A stretch of 64,000 nucleotides of DNA, taken from positions 62,001-126,000 of the forward strand of contig DAORMJ010000002.1 in NCBI GenBank assembly GCA_035440445.1, written 5' to 3'. Source of the DNA: Ga0077548 sp035440445 (lineage in GTDB: Bacteria > Pseudomonadota > Alphaproteobacteria > Rhizobiales > Xanthobacteraceae). The notes under the pieces were generated by a model, which saw only the letters and a program-made list of their open reading frames with translations, was not told where the DNA came from and searched no databases. This document shows, piece after piece, positions 16,950 through 26,010 of this stretch. Numbering within the stretch: the stretch's first letter is position 1; each line of letters starts with the position of its first letter. A program made the translations under genes and the position numbers.

Positions 16950-17489
16950 TTAGTGATCGGTGCTCTGGGCGAATCCCGTGCCGTTCCAGCGATAGCGGAA
17001 CACACGCAGCCGCTTGCGGCCGCCCTCGTTGCTGTCGTGGTTTGCTTCCACCACATTGCCGTTCACGCTCACCGGCTGCGAGAGGTGGACGATAAGATAT
17101 TGCTTCGGCGCGCCGGTATCTTCGGTGAAGCTGACCGGCGCATAGCCATTCGTTCCGGCATCCCAGCGAAACACGAGCAGAAGCCCGCGCTGCTGCACCG
17201 AGGTGCGCACGAACACTTCGTCGATGCCGTCGCGGTCGATGTCGAGCACGAGCAGCGGGCCCGAGCGGTTCCCCGCGCGCAGCGGCACCAGCGCTTCGCC
17301 GATGCCGTCGAATACCTGCGGCTCGGCGCCGGCGACGGCGATGCTGAGCCGGATTCCGTTTTCGCTCTGGCCGGTCGAGATGGCGGCCGCCCCCAGCGGT
17401 GTACGAGCGGTTGCTTCCTGCGCGCTACCGGGGAGCGTGGCGGCGGCGAAAAACGTGGCGGAGAGCAGAAAGGTCGCGAAGAAGCGCAT
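16950..17489 (-). CDS. hypothetical secreted protein with FG-GAP/VCBS-like segment
   Basis: A 179-residue protein with a signal peptide ending P-G-S-A-Q-E. The centre has L-V-L-D-I-D-R-D-G-I-D-E-V-F-V, a calcium-loop-like pattern common in FG-GAP/VCBS repeats, followed by L-L-V-F-R-W-D and another beta-rich stretch with H-D-S-N-E-G-G-R-K-R-L-R-V-F-R-Y-R-W. It is probably periplasmic with beta-propeller-like blades. I do not recognise a named family. It lies 41 bases upstream of the LOG gene and could share its transcript. Confidence 0.6.
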   Translation of the reverse strand: MRFFATFLLSATFFAAATLPGSAQEATARTPLGAAAISTGQSENGIRLSIAVAGAEPQVFDGIGEALVPLRAGNRSGPLLVLDIDRDGIDEVFVRTSVQQRGLLLVFRWDAGTNGYAPVSFTEDTGAPKQYLIVHLSQPVSVNGNVVEANHDSNEGGRKRLRVFRYRWNGTGFAQSTDH

Positions 17490-17679
17490 GGGGGACTCGG
17501 AATTGGACCAAGGAAGACCTAAATAGCATCGGCGATTGCGACAACCCCATCAAATGCCGGAATTGCGACGATCCGCCCCGGTTCCCGGCCATGCTCCGGC
17601 GGGGGTGGTGCATAAGCCGCCAATCCGCCAAAGCCGGTCTGGAAGCGGGCCGCCGAATAAAGAGCCCAAAGAGTAAAGA

Positions 17680-19629
17680 ATGAAAGACGCCGGCCCGGAC
17701 AATAAAGCGACCCTGCTATCGACCATCGTCAGCCTCTGGCCTCACATGTGGCCGGGCTCGCGGCCCGATCTGAAGCGGCGCGTGTTCTTCGCGTTCATTC
17801 TTCTGATCCTGGGCAAGCTCGTCACCGTCTTGATGCCCTTCACGTTCAAGTGGGCGACGGATTCGCTCGTCGCGATTTCGGAAGGCAAGGCGCTGCCAAC
17901 GAGCGGCTGGCTCGCGATCGCCAGCGCACCGATTGCGCTGGTGATGCTGTATGGCGGTGCCCGCGTCGGCATCGCGCTCTTGACCCAGCTCCGCGACGGA
18001 TTGTTCGCCAAGGTGGCGCTGCATGCCGTGCGGCGGCTCGCGCAACTCGTTTTCGATCACATGCATGCGCTTTCGCTGCGCTTTCATCTGGAGCGCAAAA
18101 CCGGCGGCCTCACGCGCGTGCTCGAGCGCGGCAGAAACGGCATCGAGGAACTCGTTCGCCTCGTCGTCCTGCAGGTTGCGCCGACGATCTTCGAACTCGC
18201 GCTCGTCATCGGCGTGCTGCTTTATGCCTTCGACTGGCGCTATGCACTGATCGTCGTCGTCACCATGGCGACCTTCATGGCCTTCACCTATCGCGCCACC
18301 GAATGGCGCATCAAGATCCGTAAGGCGATGAACGAGTCGGACAACGACGCGACCGCCAAGGCCGTCGACAGCCTGCTCAACTTCGAAACGGTGAAATATT
18401 TCGGCGCGGAAAAGCGCGAGAGCGAGCGCTACGACCGCTCCATCGCGAAATACGAAAAGGCCGGCGTGCAGACCTATACCTCGCTCGCGATCCTGAACGC
18501 GGGGCAGGCCGCGATCTTCACGCTCGGGCTGACCGTGATGATGGCGCTCTGCGTGATGGACATTCAGGCCGGCCGCCGTACCGTCGGCGACTTCGTCATG
18601 ATCAACGCGATGCTCATTCAGCTTTATATCCCGCTGAACTTCATGGGCATGCTCTACCGCGAGATCAAGCAGGCGATCATCGACATCGAGCACATGTTCG
18701 GGATTCTTAATCGCAATCCGGAGATCAAGGACTCAGCCGACGCGAAGCCGCTCGACGTGCGAGAGGGAAATCTGCGCTTCGAGAACGTGCGCTTCAGCTA
18801 CGATCCCGAACGCGAAATTCTAAAAGGGATTTCCTTTGAAGTCCCGGCCGGGCACACCGTCGCGATCGTCGGTCCGTCGGGTGCCGGCAAGTCCACCATC
18901 TCGCGGCTGATCTATCGCTTCTATGACGTCGCAGGCGGCAGCATCACGATCGACGGGCAGGACATTCGCGGCGTGCAGCAGGCGAGCTTGCGCGCGGCCA
19001 TCGGCATGGTGCCGCAGGACACCGTGCTCTTCAACGACACCATCCGCTACAACATCCGTTACGGCCGCTGGGATGCGAGCGATGCGGAGATTGAAAAGGC
19101 CGCGGAGCTTGCGCAGATCGACGGCTTCATCAAGCTCCTGCCGCAGGGCTACGAAACCGAAGTGGGCGAGCGCGGCTTGAAGCTCTCCGGTGGCGAGAAG
19201 CAGCGCGTTGCCATCGCCCGCACGATCCTGAAAGGGCCGCCGATCCTGCTGCTCGACGAAGCGACCTCCGCACTCGACTCCTACACCGAGAAAGAAATTC
19301 AGGATGCGCTGGAGCGCGTCGCCAGAGGGCGCACGACGCTTGTGATCGCGCATCGCCTTTCGACGGTGATCAACGCCGACAACATCATCGTGCTTGAAGC
19401 AGGCCAGATCGTCGAGCGCGGCACGCATGACGAATTGCTCGCGAAAGGCGGCCTCTACGCCGGCATGTGGAATCGCCAGCGCGAGGCCGATGCCGCGCGC
19501 GAAAAGCTGCGCGAGGTTGCGGACGAACTTACGCCGCGCGAGAAGCCGAACGCTGCGCCGCCTGCGGTTGCCGATAGCGGCCCTGGTCCGGCCGTTTCGT
19601 CCAATGCTAAGGTCGAGGCTGCCGAATAG
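17680..19629 (+). CDS. Atm1/HMT-type ABC exporter (permease-ATPase fusion)
   Basis: A 649-residue half-transporter. Six membrane helices (about residues 25-320) with the family loop R-A-T-E-W-R and D-S-L-L-N-F-E-T-V-K-Y-F lead into a nucleotide-binding domain with Walker A G398-P-S-G-A-G-K-S-T, signature L502-S-G-G-E-K-Q and Walker B L-L-L-D-E-A-T. Atm1-type exporters move glutathione-related or metal-thiol compounds and support Fe-S cluster or heavy-metal homeostasis; the T-V-K-Y-F-G/N-E loop is typical. The C-terminal tail is Ala/Pro rich. It stands alone and abuts the convergent FkbM gene. Confidence 0.88.
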   Translation: MKDAGPDNKATLLSTIVSLWPHMWPGSRPDLKRRVFFAFILLILGKLVTVLMPFTFKWATDSLVAISEGKALPTSGWLAIASAPIALVMLYGGARVGIALLTQLRDGLFAKVALHAVRRLAQLVFDHMHALSLRFHLERKTGGLTRVLERGRNGIEELVRLVVLQVAPTIFELALVIGVLLYAFDWRYALIVVVTMATFMAFTYRATEWRIKIRKAMNESDNDATAKAVDSLLNFETVKYFGAEKRESERYDRSIAKYEKAGVQTYTSLAILNAGQAAIFTLGLTVMMALCVMDIQAGRRTVGDFVMINAMLIQLYIPLNFMGMLYREIKQAIIDIEHMFGILNRNPEIKDSADAKPLDVREGNLRFENVRFSYDPEREILKGISFEVPAGHTVAIVGPSGAGKSTISRLIYRFYDVAGGSITIDGQDIRGVQQASLRAAIGMVPQDTVLFNDTIRYNIRYGRWDASDAEIEKAAELAQIDGFIKLLPQGYETEVGERGLKLSGGEKQRVAIARTILKGPPILLLDEATSALDSYTEKEIQDALERVARGRTTLVIAHRLSTVINADNIIVLEAGQIVERGTHDELLAKGGLYAGMWNRQREADAAREKLREVADELTPREKPNAAPPAVADSGPGPAVSSNAKVEAAE

Positions 19630-20652
19630 CTACCAGGCGTAGCTGCCGGAAATCCGCCCGAGGGCCGCGCGCACCGCGTCGAAGCCGGTGACGGTTCGAT
19701 AGAGTTCGGCGAGCGTCTTACCCTTGGTCGCCTGCCGCGCTTCCTGCATTTCTTCCGGCGTCGGCTCGCGGCCGAGCAGACGATTGAACACGGCGAGGAT
19801 GTCCTGCTCCGTCGCGGGATGCGCGAGTGCAGCCGGGTTCATTTCCGCCGTCAGCAATTCGACGAGAAATTCCTGCGGCAGCAGCGGCACGCGGGTCAGG
19901 AAGGATTCGGCGAGAACATTGGCGAGCCGGTGATCGGGATGCGATGCATCTTCCAGCGCCTTGCGGTAGCGGCTGAGCTGGATCGCCTTGTCGAAGGGGT
20001 TCACCGGCGCTTCGAAATGCGCGGCGAGTGCTGCTTCTTCGTCCGCCACATAGTAGCGGTTGAGACCGTCGAAGAAGACGAAGCGATAATTCTGCTTGAG
20101 CAGGAAGGGTTCCCATCCGCTCCAGTTCGGCTCGGGCGAAGCAGGCATCGTCGCTTCGATGACGACCACGCGCGGACGGAACGCCTTCCAGTCTCCGCCT
20201 TCCAGCACGTCTTTCTCGGCACCTTCGACATCGATCTTGAGAAAGTCGATCGCCTGCGGCTGGTGCTTGCGGCAAAGTGCTGCGAGCGTGGTCACTGGCA
20301 GCGTGAGTTCGTTCGATTTCTTTCCATAATTCTCGGCGGCCGCGCGCGCGTTTTCGCCGATCATGGTCGAAAGCCCGTGGAAATCATCGACCAGAAAAAA
20401 TCTGGCTTCGCCCGGTGCCGAGCCGACCAGCGTCTCGACGCCGGTGTCGCGCGGCCGCAAGCTGCGGGAGAGGCGGGCGAGTGACGGATTGGGCTCGACC
20501 GTGATCCCGCTCCAGCCTTTGAGATAGAACGCGAAGGAGACGTTATCGATTACCGGGTGCCCGGCGCCGACGTCGATGTAGAATCCGTCCTTGCGCTCGC
20601 GAAAGCAGCGCATCAGATAGACGTCTTCGAAATGCTGGGCGTAAGAGAGCAT
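19630..20652 (-). CDS. FkbM family methyltransferase with a DUF4214-like C-terminal segment
   Basis: A 340-residue protein. Residues about 15-200 form an FkbM SAM-dependent methyltransferase (D-G-F-Y-I-D-V-G-A-G-H-P near the start, then I-D-F-L-K-I-D-V-E-G-A-E-K-D-V-L-E). The C-terminal about 70 residues contain L-A-V-F-N-R-L-L-G-R-E-P-T-P-E-E-M, which resembles a DUF4214 repeat found in large surface proteins. FkbM enzymes usually O-methylate sugars or other small compounds; substrate unknown. The start at 20652 has GGAGG 4 bases upstream and begins with the family's Y-A-Q-H-F-E-D. Upstream frame to 20709 is not needed. Confidence 0.8.
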   Translation of the reverse strand: MLSYAQHFEDVYLMRCFRERKDGFYIDVGAGHPVIDNVSFAFYLKGWSGITVEPNPSLARLSRSLRPRDTGVETLVGSAPGEARFFLVDDFHGLSTMIGENARAAAENYGKKSNELTLPVTTLAALCRKHQPQAIDFLKIDVEGAEKDVLEGGDWKAFRPRVVVIEATMPASPEPNWSGWEPFLLKQNYRFVFFDGLNRYYVADEEAALAAHFEAPVNPFDKAIQLSRYRKALEDASHPDHRLANVLAESFLTRVPLLPQEFLVELLTAEMNPAALAHPATEQDILAVFNRLLGREPTPEEMQEARQATKGKTLAELYRTVTGFDAVRAALGRISGSYAW

Positions 20653-20769
20653 TTTTCCTCCGGTTTCGACTGGCTTTATGCCACAGAATTGTCGGCAGGA
20701 AGGCGGCAAAGCCTACCCGTTGACGAGCCAGCCGCCGGTCAGTAGCAGTCCGCCGCAAAGGAAGGTTTG

Positions 20770-21468
20770 ATGTCGATCATCGACTCCGTTCGCAAGCAGA
20801 TCGCGCCGATTCATCCCGAGGGCTACCTCTTTATCGGGATTTTCGCGGCCGTTTCGCTCGTGCTTTTCCTCATCTGGCGGCCGCTCGGCTGGATCGGCGT
20901 CGTCCTGACGCTCTGGTGCATCTATTTCTTCCGCGATCCCGTCCGCGTCACCCCGGTGCGCGATGGCCTGATCACGGCACCTGCGGATGGCAAGATTTCC
21001 GCGGTCGGCATGGCCGTGCCGCCCGCAGAACTGGGTCTTGGCTCGGACGCGGTTCCCCGTGTCTCCATTTTCATGAGCGTTTTCGACGTGCACGTGAACC
21101 GGAGCCCGGTTTCCGGCGAGGTCGAACGCATCGTCTATCGTCCGGGCAAGTTCGTGAGCGCCGATCTCGACAAGGCGAGCGAGGACAATGAACGCAACGG
21201 ACTGGTGATCCGCACGCCGTCCGGGCGCTACGGCGTGGTCCAGATTGCGGGTCTCGTGGCCCGCCGCATCGTCTGTTTCGTGAAGGAAGGCCAGCTGGTC
21301 GCGGCCGGGGAGCGCTTCGGCCTCATCCGCTTCGGATCGAGGGTGGACGTCTATCTGCCAGCCGGGACCAAGCCCCTGGTGGCGGTCGGACAGTATTCCC
21401 TCGGTGGCGAGACCATTATCGCCGACCTCTCGGCGGCCAGCACCGAACCGGCTTTCCGCGCGGCGTAA
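20770..21468 (+). CDS. psd: phosphatidylserine decarboxylase
   Basis: A 232-residue proenzyme of the short (archaeal/rhizobial-type) Psd group that makes phosphatidylethanolamine at the inner membrane. An N-terminal hydrophobic pair of helices is followed by P-A-D-G-K-I-S, D-V-H-V-N-R-S-P and the cleavage site F-G189-S190-R, where autocatalysis gives the pyruvoyl group. The ATG at 20770 has AAAGGAAGG upstream. pssA follows after 55 bases, so the two steps from CDP-diacylglycerol to PE are made from one transcript. Confidence 0.92.
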   Translation: MSIIDSVRKQIAPIHPEGYLFIGIFAAVSLVLFLIWRPLGWIGVVLTLWCIYFFRDPVRVTPVRDGLITAPADGKISAVGMAVPPAELGLGSDAVPRVSIFMSVFDVHVNRSPVSGEVERIVYRPGKFVSADLDKASEDNERNGLVIRTPSGRYGVVQIAGLVARRIVCFVKEGQLVAAGERFGLIRFGSRVDVYLPAGTKPLVAVGQYSLGGETIIADLSAASTEPAFRAA

Positions 21469-21523
21469 CCAAACCCCGAAGCAAGTCTTCATTTGGGACC
21501 TTTTCAGGCGTATTCTCGTGGCT

Positions 21524-22378
21524 ATGGACAGGCTGTTCCCCTCTTTCGAACCCGGCGACGAAAACCCGCGCAAGCGCTTCCGCAAGGTGCCGATCCGCGC
21601 GCTCTTGCCGAACCTCGTGACGCTGCTCGCGCTTTGCCTCGGGCTGACCGCGATCCGGATGGCGATCGAAGGCCGCATCGATCTCGCGGTCGCCGGCATC
21701 GTGCTTGCCGCGATCCTCGACGGGGTGGACGGGCGTCTCGCGCGCTACCTCCAGGCGCAGTCGCGTTTCGGCGCGGAGCTGGATTCGCTCGCGGACTTTA
21801 TGAATTTCGGCTGTGCGCCCGCGCTCATTCTGTTTTTCTGGGGCCTCGGGCCGCTCAAGACCCTTGGCTGGGTGGTGATGCTCGTCTTTGCGCTTTGCGC
21901 GGCCCTTCGTCTCGCGCGCTTCAACGTGATGCTCGACGATCCGAACCGTCCGGCTTTCGCAGGCAATTTCTTCGTCGGTATGCCGGCGCCGGCTGCGGCC
22001 GTCGTCGTGCTTCTGCCGGTCTATCTGGAAATGCTCGGCGTGCCGCGCGCGTCGTTCAGCCCGGTATTCTATCTCATCTTCGCGCTCGCGATCGCGCTCC
22101 TGATGGTTTCCAAGATTCCGACCTGGTCGGGAAAAAAGCTCAGCGCCCGGGTGCCGCGCGAATACGTGCTGCCGATCCTCGTCCTCGTCGTGCTCTTCGT
22201 GGCGCTGCTCCTGAGCTATCCGTGGGAGCTCTTGACCGTCACGGTGCTCGCCTATCTCGGCACGATTCCGCTTGCATTCATGCATTACCGGCGGCTTGAA
22301 AAGGCGCATGTGCTTTCGGACGGCGGATTGATGGCCGCGCAAGCCGAAGACGAGCAGCGTCCCGACCGGCTGAACTGA
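21524..22378 (+). CDS. pssA: CDP-diacylglycerol--serine O-phosphatidyltransferase
   Basis: A 284-residue membrane enzyme that makes phosphatidylserine from CDP-diacylglycerol and serine. The CDP-alcohol phosphotransferase motif is complete (D-G-V-D-G-R-L-A-R, then G-A-E-L-D-S-L-A-D), followed by several hydrophobic helices. The ATG at 21524 (M-D-R-L-F-P-S-F-E-P-G-D) is chosen; the frame extends further upstream without family match. It is the second gene of the psd-pssA operon. A convergent small hypothetical gene ends 5 bases beyond its stop. Confidence 0.93.
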   Translation: MDRLFPSFEPGDENPRKRFRKVPIRALLPNLVTLLALCLGLTAIRMAIEGRIDLAVAGIVLAAILDGVDGRLARYLQAQSRFGAELDSLADFMNFGCAPALILFFWGLGPLKTLGWVVMLVFALCAALRLARFNVMLDDPNRPAFAGNFFVGMPAPAAAVVVLLPVYLEMLGVPRASFSPVFYLIFALAIALLMVSKIPTWSGKKLSARVPREYVLPILVLVVLFVALLLSYPWELLTVTVLAYLGTIPLAFMHYRRLEKAHVLSDGGLMAAQAEDEQRPDRLN

Positions 22379-22383
22379 GCTGT

Positions 22384-22590
22384 TCAGCGGCGCAAAAAGG
22401 CGAGGGCGCGCAAGCGCTCGCTCAGGGTCGATTCCGGAAAACGGGTTCGGAGGAGCTTCAGGGCTTCGGCGTCGGAGCGCGGCCTGACGGCGATAAGCAT
22501 GGTCCGCATGCGCCCGAGGAGCGGCGATAATTCATCCGGCACCAGCGCTGGAGCCTTCTCGAGGAATTGCAGGTCGGCGAGTGAAGCCAT
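22384..22590 (-). CDS. small hypothetical helical protein
   Basis: A 68-residue, mostly helical protein without signal peptide or membrane segment (M-A-S-L-A-D-L-Q-F-L-E-K at the start, F-P-E-S-T-L-S-E-R-L-R-A-L at the end). It fills the space after pssA exactly, with GC-rich third positions like its neighbours. I do not recognise a family and cannot exclude that it is a chance frame. Confidence 0.45.
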   Translation of the reverse strand: MASLADLQFLEKAPALVPDELSPLLGRMRTMLIAVRPRSDAEALKLLRTRFPESTLSERLRALAFLRR

Positions 22591-22698
22591 GCTGCTTGCC
22601 CTGTCTGGCCGGTAAGAAGCCTGTTCGCACCTGCGAGAAATGCTGTGCCCGAGACGTTAACAAGCAGTAAAGGGCGCGGTTCCATCTGGAATAAAATA

Positions 22699-22726
22699 TT
22701 GAAACTCCGGTACGTCTCCCGATACT
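22699..22726 (+). promoter_or_regulatory. possible sigma-70 promoter of the TRAP operon
   Basis: TTGAAA (22699-22704), 16-base spacer and GATACT (22721-22726) lie in an AT-richer stretch upstream of the small TRAP subunit, giving a leader of about 145 bases. The -10 is a 4/6 match. Confidence 0.3.
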
Positions 22727-22876
22727 TACCGGATACTCTACTTTCGATCGTTGCCAATCTCCCGGGCGCCACGTTATCGATCCACCAGGTTGCATCGGCT
22801 CGTTGGGGAAGGAGCCGAATGCCAAAACAAGGCGGCTCAAGATCGCCTGTGCAAGAAAAGTCCCTGCAGGGTGGAG

Positions 22877-23410
22877 ATGCTGAAGCCAGAGCGAGCCGAT
22901 AGTCCCGGCCTGTTGCACGGGGTGCTTTACCGTTTAGCGGTTTGGTTTGCCTATGCGGGCGGCGCGGTCGTCGCGGCCATCGGCATCATGTCGGCAATCC
23001 ATATTATCGGCCTGTGGCTGTTCTCGTCTCCTGTGCGCGGCGATTTCGAACTCGTGGAGTTTGGTATCGCGATCGCGGGCACACTTTTCATTCCATATTG
23101 TCAGGCAGCCCGCGGCCATATCGTCGTGGATTTTTTCACGCAGAAGGCAAAGCCCGGCACGGTCGCGATGCTGGATGCGTTCGGTGCCTCCGTCATGGCC
23201 CTCGTATTTCTCGTGCTCGGCTGGCGGACGGCGCTTGCGACCATTGGCATATACAACGCCGGTGAAACAACGACGCTTCGCGAACTCCCGATCTGGATTG
23301 CTTATGCGGCGATGACCCCCGGCCTTCTGCTGGCAGGGTTCATTGCGCTGGCGCAGGCCGTAGGTTTCATGCCGGCCGCCGCGGGCGAGAACGGAGTTGA
23401 GATCAAGTGA
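22877..23410 (+). CDS. TRAP transporter small permease subunit (DctQ type)
   Basis: A 177-residue protein with four hydrophobic helices. The region G-D-F-E-L-V-E-F-G-I-A-I-A and P-Y-C-Q-A-A-R-G-H-I-V-V-D-F-F-T is the DctQ signature. It forms the membrane complex with the large subunit, whose GTG start overlaps its stop (23407-23410). The start at 22877 has GGTGGAG directly upstream; the frame is open further but has no family match. Gene order small-large-binding protein is a common TRAP layout. Confidence 0.87.
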   Translation: MLKPERADSPGLLHGVLYRLAVWFAYAGGAVVAAIGIMSAIHIIGLWLFSSPVRGDFELVEFGIAIAGTLFIPYCQAARGHIVVDFFTQKAKPGTVAMLDAFGASVMALVFLVLGWRTALATIGIYNAGETTTLRELPIWIAYAAMTPGLLLAGFIALAQAVGFMPAAAGENGVEIK

Positions 23411-24795
23411 GCAATATCCAGTTCGCGCTCGCTATCGTCGGCGGCATGCTATTGCTGATTGCGATCCGCGTGCCGATCGGTGGTGCGATGTTCATCGCGG
23501 GCGCCATCGGCTACTGGTACAAGGTCGGCGATCTTGCGCTCCTGAATTATCTCAAGGGGCTCGCCTGGGGCCGCTTCTCCACCTATGACCTTTCCGTCAT
23601 TCCGCTCTTTCTGCTGATGGGGCAATTCGCGGCTGCCGCAGGTCTTTCGACGCGGCTGTTCCACGCGGCGAACTCTCTGATCGGTCACTTCAAGGGCGGC
23701 GTCGCGCAAGCTGCCGTGCTCGCCTGCGCCGGATTCGGCTCGATCTGCGGATCGTCGGTGGCGACAACCGCCACCATGAGCCAGGTCGCGCTTCCGGAAA
23801 TGAAGCGGCTGAAATACTCCGACCGCATTTCGACGGGTACGCTTGCCGTCGGCGGTTCGCTCGGCATTCTCATTCCGCCGTCCGTCATTCTCATCATCTA
23901 CGCGCTGCTCGCCGAACAGAACATCGTGAAGCTTTTCGCGGCGGCGTTCATTCCCGGAATCATTGCAACCGTCGGCTATCTCGCTGTCGTTGCCGTCTAT
24001 GTCCGCCTTGTGCCGGGCCATGCCTCCGAGCAGCCCCGCTATTCCTGGAAGGCGCGCGCGCAAGCGCTACTCGATGCAGCTCCTATCGGCGTGATCTTTC
24101 TGTTGCTCTTTATCGGCATTTACGGGGGCTTCTTCACCGCCACACAGGGTGCAGCCATCGGTACTGTCGCAACTCTCGCGGTTGCGTTCTGGATGAAGTA
24201 TCGCGCCAAGCGGCTCGGCAAGCCGGAACTCGGCGGCATCGATCTGCGCGAAATGATCGCGTGTTTCCTGCCCGCTGCGCAGGCAACCGCAATGATCTTC
24301 GTGGTGCTGCTTGGCGCTGCCATGATGAACACCGCGCTCGCGGTGACGCAGGTGCCGAACGATCTCGCCGAATGGGTAGGGGGTGCGGGATTTCCGCCGC
24401 TCCTGATCGTCGCGGGCTTTCTGATTTTCTTTATCGTGCTTGCGTCGGTGCTCGATGAACTGGCGTTGATGCTGCTGCTCTTGCCGATTTTGCTGCCGAG
24501 CATTCTGGCGCTCGATTTGTTCGGGCTCACCACGGAATACAAAGCGATCTGGTTCGGCATCCTGATGCTGACCGTGATCGAGATCGGCCTGATTGCGCCC
24601 CCGATTGGGCTGAACGTCTATGTGGTCGCGAATATCGCGCGACACGTTCCCATCGGGGAAATCTACCGCGGTATCATGCCGTTCCTGGTTTCTGACTTTC
24701 TGCGTGTGCTGTTGTTGCTTCTGGTGCCGCAGGTTACGCTGGCCGGAGTGTGGTTGTACGAATGGGCCGATGCCTTGCAGCGGGCCGCTCGATAA
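23407..24795 (+). CDS. TRAP transporter large permease subunit (DctM type)
   Basis: A 462-residue, about 12-helix transporter subunit. Hallmarks include S-V-I-P-L-F-L-L-M-G-Q-F-A, G-F-G-S-I-C-G-S-S-V-A-T-T-A and G-G-S-L-G-I-L-I-P-P-S, the sodium/substrate loops of DctM. It drives uptake with a cation gradient, probably sodium, of a carboxylate-type solute delivered by the binding protein. It starts at GTG overlapping the stop of the small subunit. Confidence 0.9.
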   Translation: MSNIQFALAIVGGMLLLIAIRVPIGGAMFIAGAIGYWYKVGDLALLNYLKGLAWGRFSTYDLSVIPLFLLMGQFAAAAGLSTRLFHAANSLIGHFKGGVAQAAVLACAGFGSICGSSVATTATMSQVALPEMKRLKYSDRISTGTLAVGGSLGILIPPSVILIIYALLAEQNIVKLFAAAFIPGIIATVGYLAVVAVYVRLVPGHASEQPRYSWKARAQALLDAAPIGVIFLLLFIGIYGGFFTATQGAAIGTVATLAVAFWMKYRAKRLGKPELGGIDLREMIACFLPAAQATAMIFVVLLGAAMMNTALAVTQVPNDLAEWVGGAGFPPLLIVAGFLIFFIVLASVLDELALMLLLLPILLPSILALDLFGLTTEYKAIWFGILMLTVIEIGLIAPPIGLNVYVVANIARHVPIGEIYRGIMPFLVSDFLRVLLLLLVPQVTLAGVWLYEWADALQRAAR

Positions 24796-24879
24796 CCGGG
24801 CCGGAATAAAAAGAAGCATTCTGCGATCGGCCGCTGCTTGCTAATAGCGGCATGGCGAAAAACGAGGAGGGAGACGAGA

Positions 24880-25926
24880 ATGAAGCTACTCACCAGACTG
24901 TCCGCGGCGGCGATCGCTATCGCGGCTTTGGCTGCGACCGGCAGCGAAAGCATGGCGCAGACGATAACGCTGCGCGTTCATCAATTCCTGCCGGCGCCTG
25001 CGCCGGTGCCGCGCAATTTCATCGCGCCTTGGGCAAAGAAAATCGAAGAAGAGTCCAAGGGCCGCATCAAGGTCGAGCTCTATCCTTCGATGCAGCTTGG
25101 CGGTACGCCGCCGCAGCTGTTCGATCAGGTCAAAGACGGTGTCGTCGATATCGTCTGGACGCTTCCGGGCTACACCCCGGGCCGCTTTCCGAGAACCGAA
25201 GCCATTGAGTTGCCGTTCATCGCCGGCAACGCTGAACAGTCGAGCCAGGCCGCTTGGGAATATTATGAGAAGCACCTGAAGGACGAGTTCAAGGACGTGA
25301 AAGTGATCGCCGTACATACGCACGGGCCAGGTCTCATTCACGCCAAGGGCAATGGTGTCCGCAAGCTCGAAGACATGAAGGGTCTTCGCGTTCGCGGCCC
25401 GTCGCGCGTCGTCAACCGTCTCATCGAGGCGCTGGGCGCAACGCCGGTCGGTATGCCCGTTCCGGCGATGCCTGAAAACCTCTCCAAGGGCGTGATCGAC
25501 GGCACCGTCGTCCCGTGGGAAGTCACCACGCCACTGCGCGTGGCTGAACTCGTCAACACGCACACGACCTTCTCCGGCAACCGCTCGCTCTACGTTGCTG
25601 CATTCATCTTCGCGATGAACAAGGCGAAGTATGACAGCCTGCCGGCCGACCTGAAGAAAGTCATCGATGACAACTCGGGTCTCGCGACTTCGAAGTGGGT
25701 CGGCAAGGTGATGGACGAGGGCGACGCTCCCGGTCTTGCTGCGGCGCAGAAGCGCAACAACACGATCGTTGCGCTCGACGCCAAGGAAACGCAGCGCTGG
25801 AAGGATGCGGCAAAGCCCGTCATCGCCGCCTGGGCCGCGGAAATGAAGGGCAAGGGAATCGACGGCGAAGCGCTGATCAAGGACTTCGAAGCGTTGGTCG
25901 CCAAATACGCCGGCGCGCCGAAGTAA
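24880..25926 (+). CDS. TRAP transporter solute-binding protein (DctP type)
   Basis: A 348-residue periplasmic protein with a signal peptide ending S-M-A-Q. The family arginine for binding the solute carboxylate is in L-R-V-R-G-P-S-R, and the later V-I-D-G-T-V-V-P-W-E-V is typical. The start at 24880 has GAGGAGGGA upstream. It is the last gene of the TRAP operon and is followed by a strong terminator. The solute cannot be told from the sequence; the nearby SDR genes give no firm hint. Confidence 0.9.
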   Translation: MKLLTRLSAAAIAIAALAATGSESMAQTITLRVHQFLPAPAPVPRNFIAPWAKKIEEESKGRIKVELYPSMQLGGTPPQLFDQVKDGVVDIVWTLPGYTPGRFPRTEAIELPFIAGNAEQSSQAAWEYYEKHLKDEFKDVKVIAVHTHGPGLIHAKGNGVRKLEDMKGLRVRGPSRVVNRLIEALGATPVGMPVPAMPENLSKGVIDGTVVPWEVTTPLRVAELVNTHTTFSGNRSLYVAAFIFAMNKAKYDSLPADLKKVIDDNSGLATSKWVGKVMDEGDAPGLAAAQKRNNTIVALDAKETQRWKDAAKPVIAAWAAEMKGKGIDGEALIKDFEALVAKYAGAPK

Positions 25927-25960
25927 GTCTGCTCCGGCACGGCCACTTGCAAAAATCGAA

Positions 25961-25995
25961 GCCCGCCGCATGATCGCGGCGGGCTTTTTGTTTTA
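25961..25995 (+). terminator. rho-independent terminator of the TRAP operon
   Basis: Stem GCCCGCCGC/GCGGCGGGC (9 base pairs), loop ATGATC, followed by TTTTTGTTTT. Confidence 0.9.
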
Positions 25996-26010
25996 GAGGA
26001 GCGTCCTCTC

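Noticed and set aside
17716..18693. Long antisense frame in the ABC exporter
   Set aside because: Typical shadow of a GC-rich gene; the sense strand has all ABC motifs.
20767..20769. TTG start for psd
   Set aside because: The ATG directly after it is better spaced from AAAGGAAGG.
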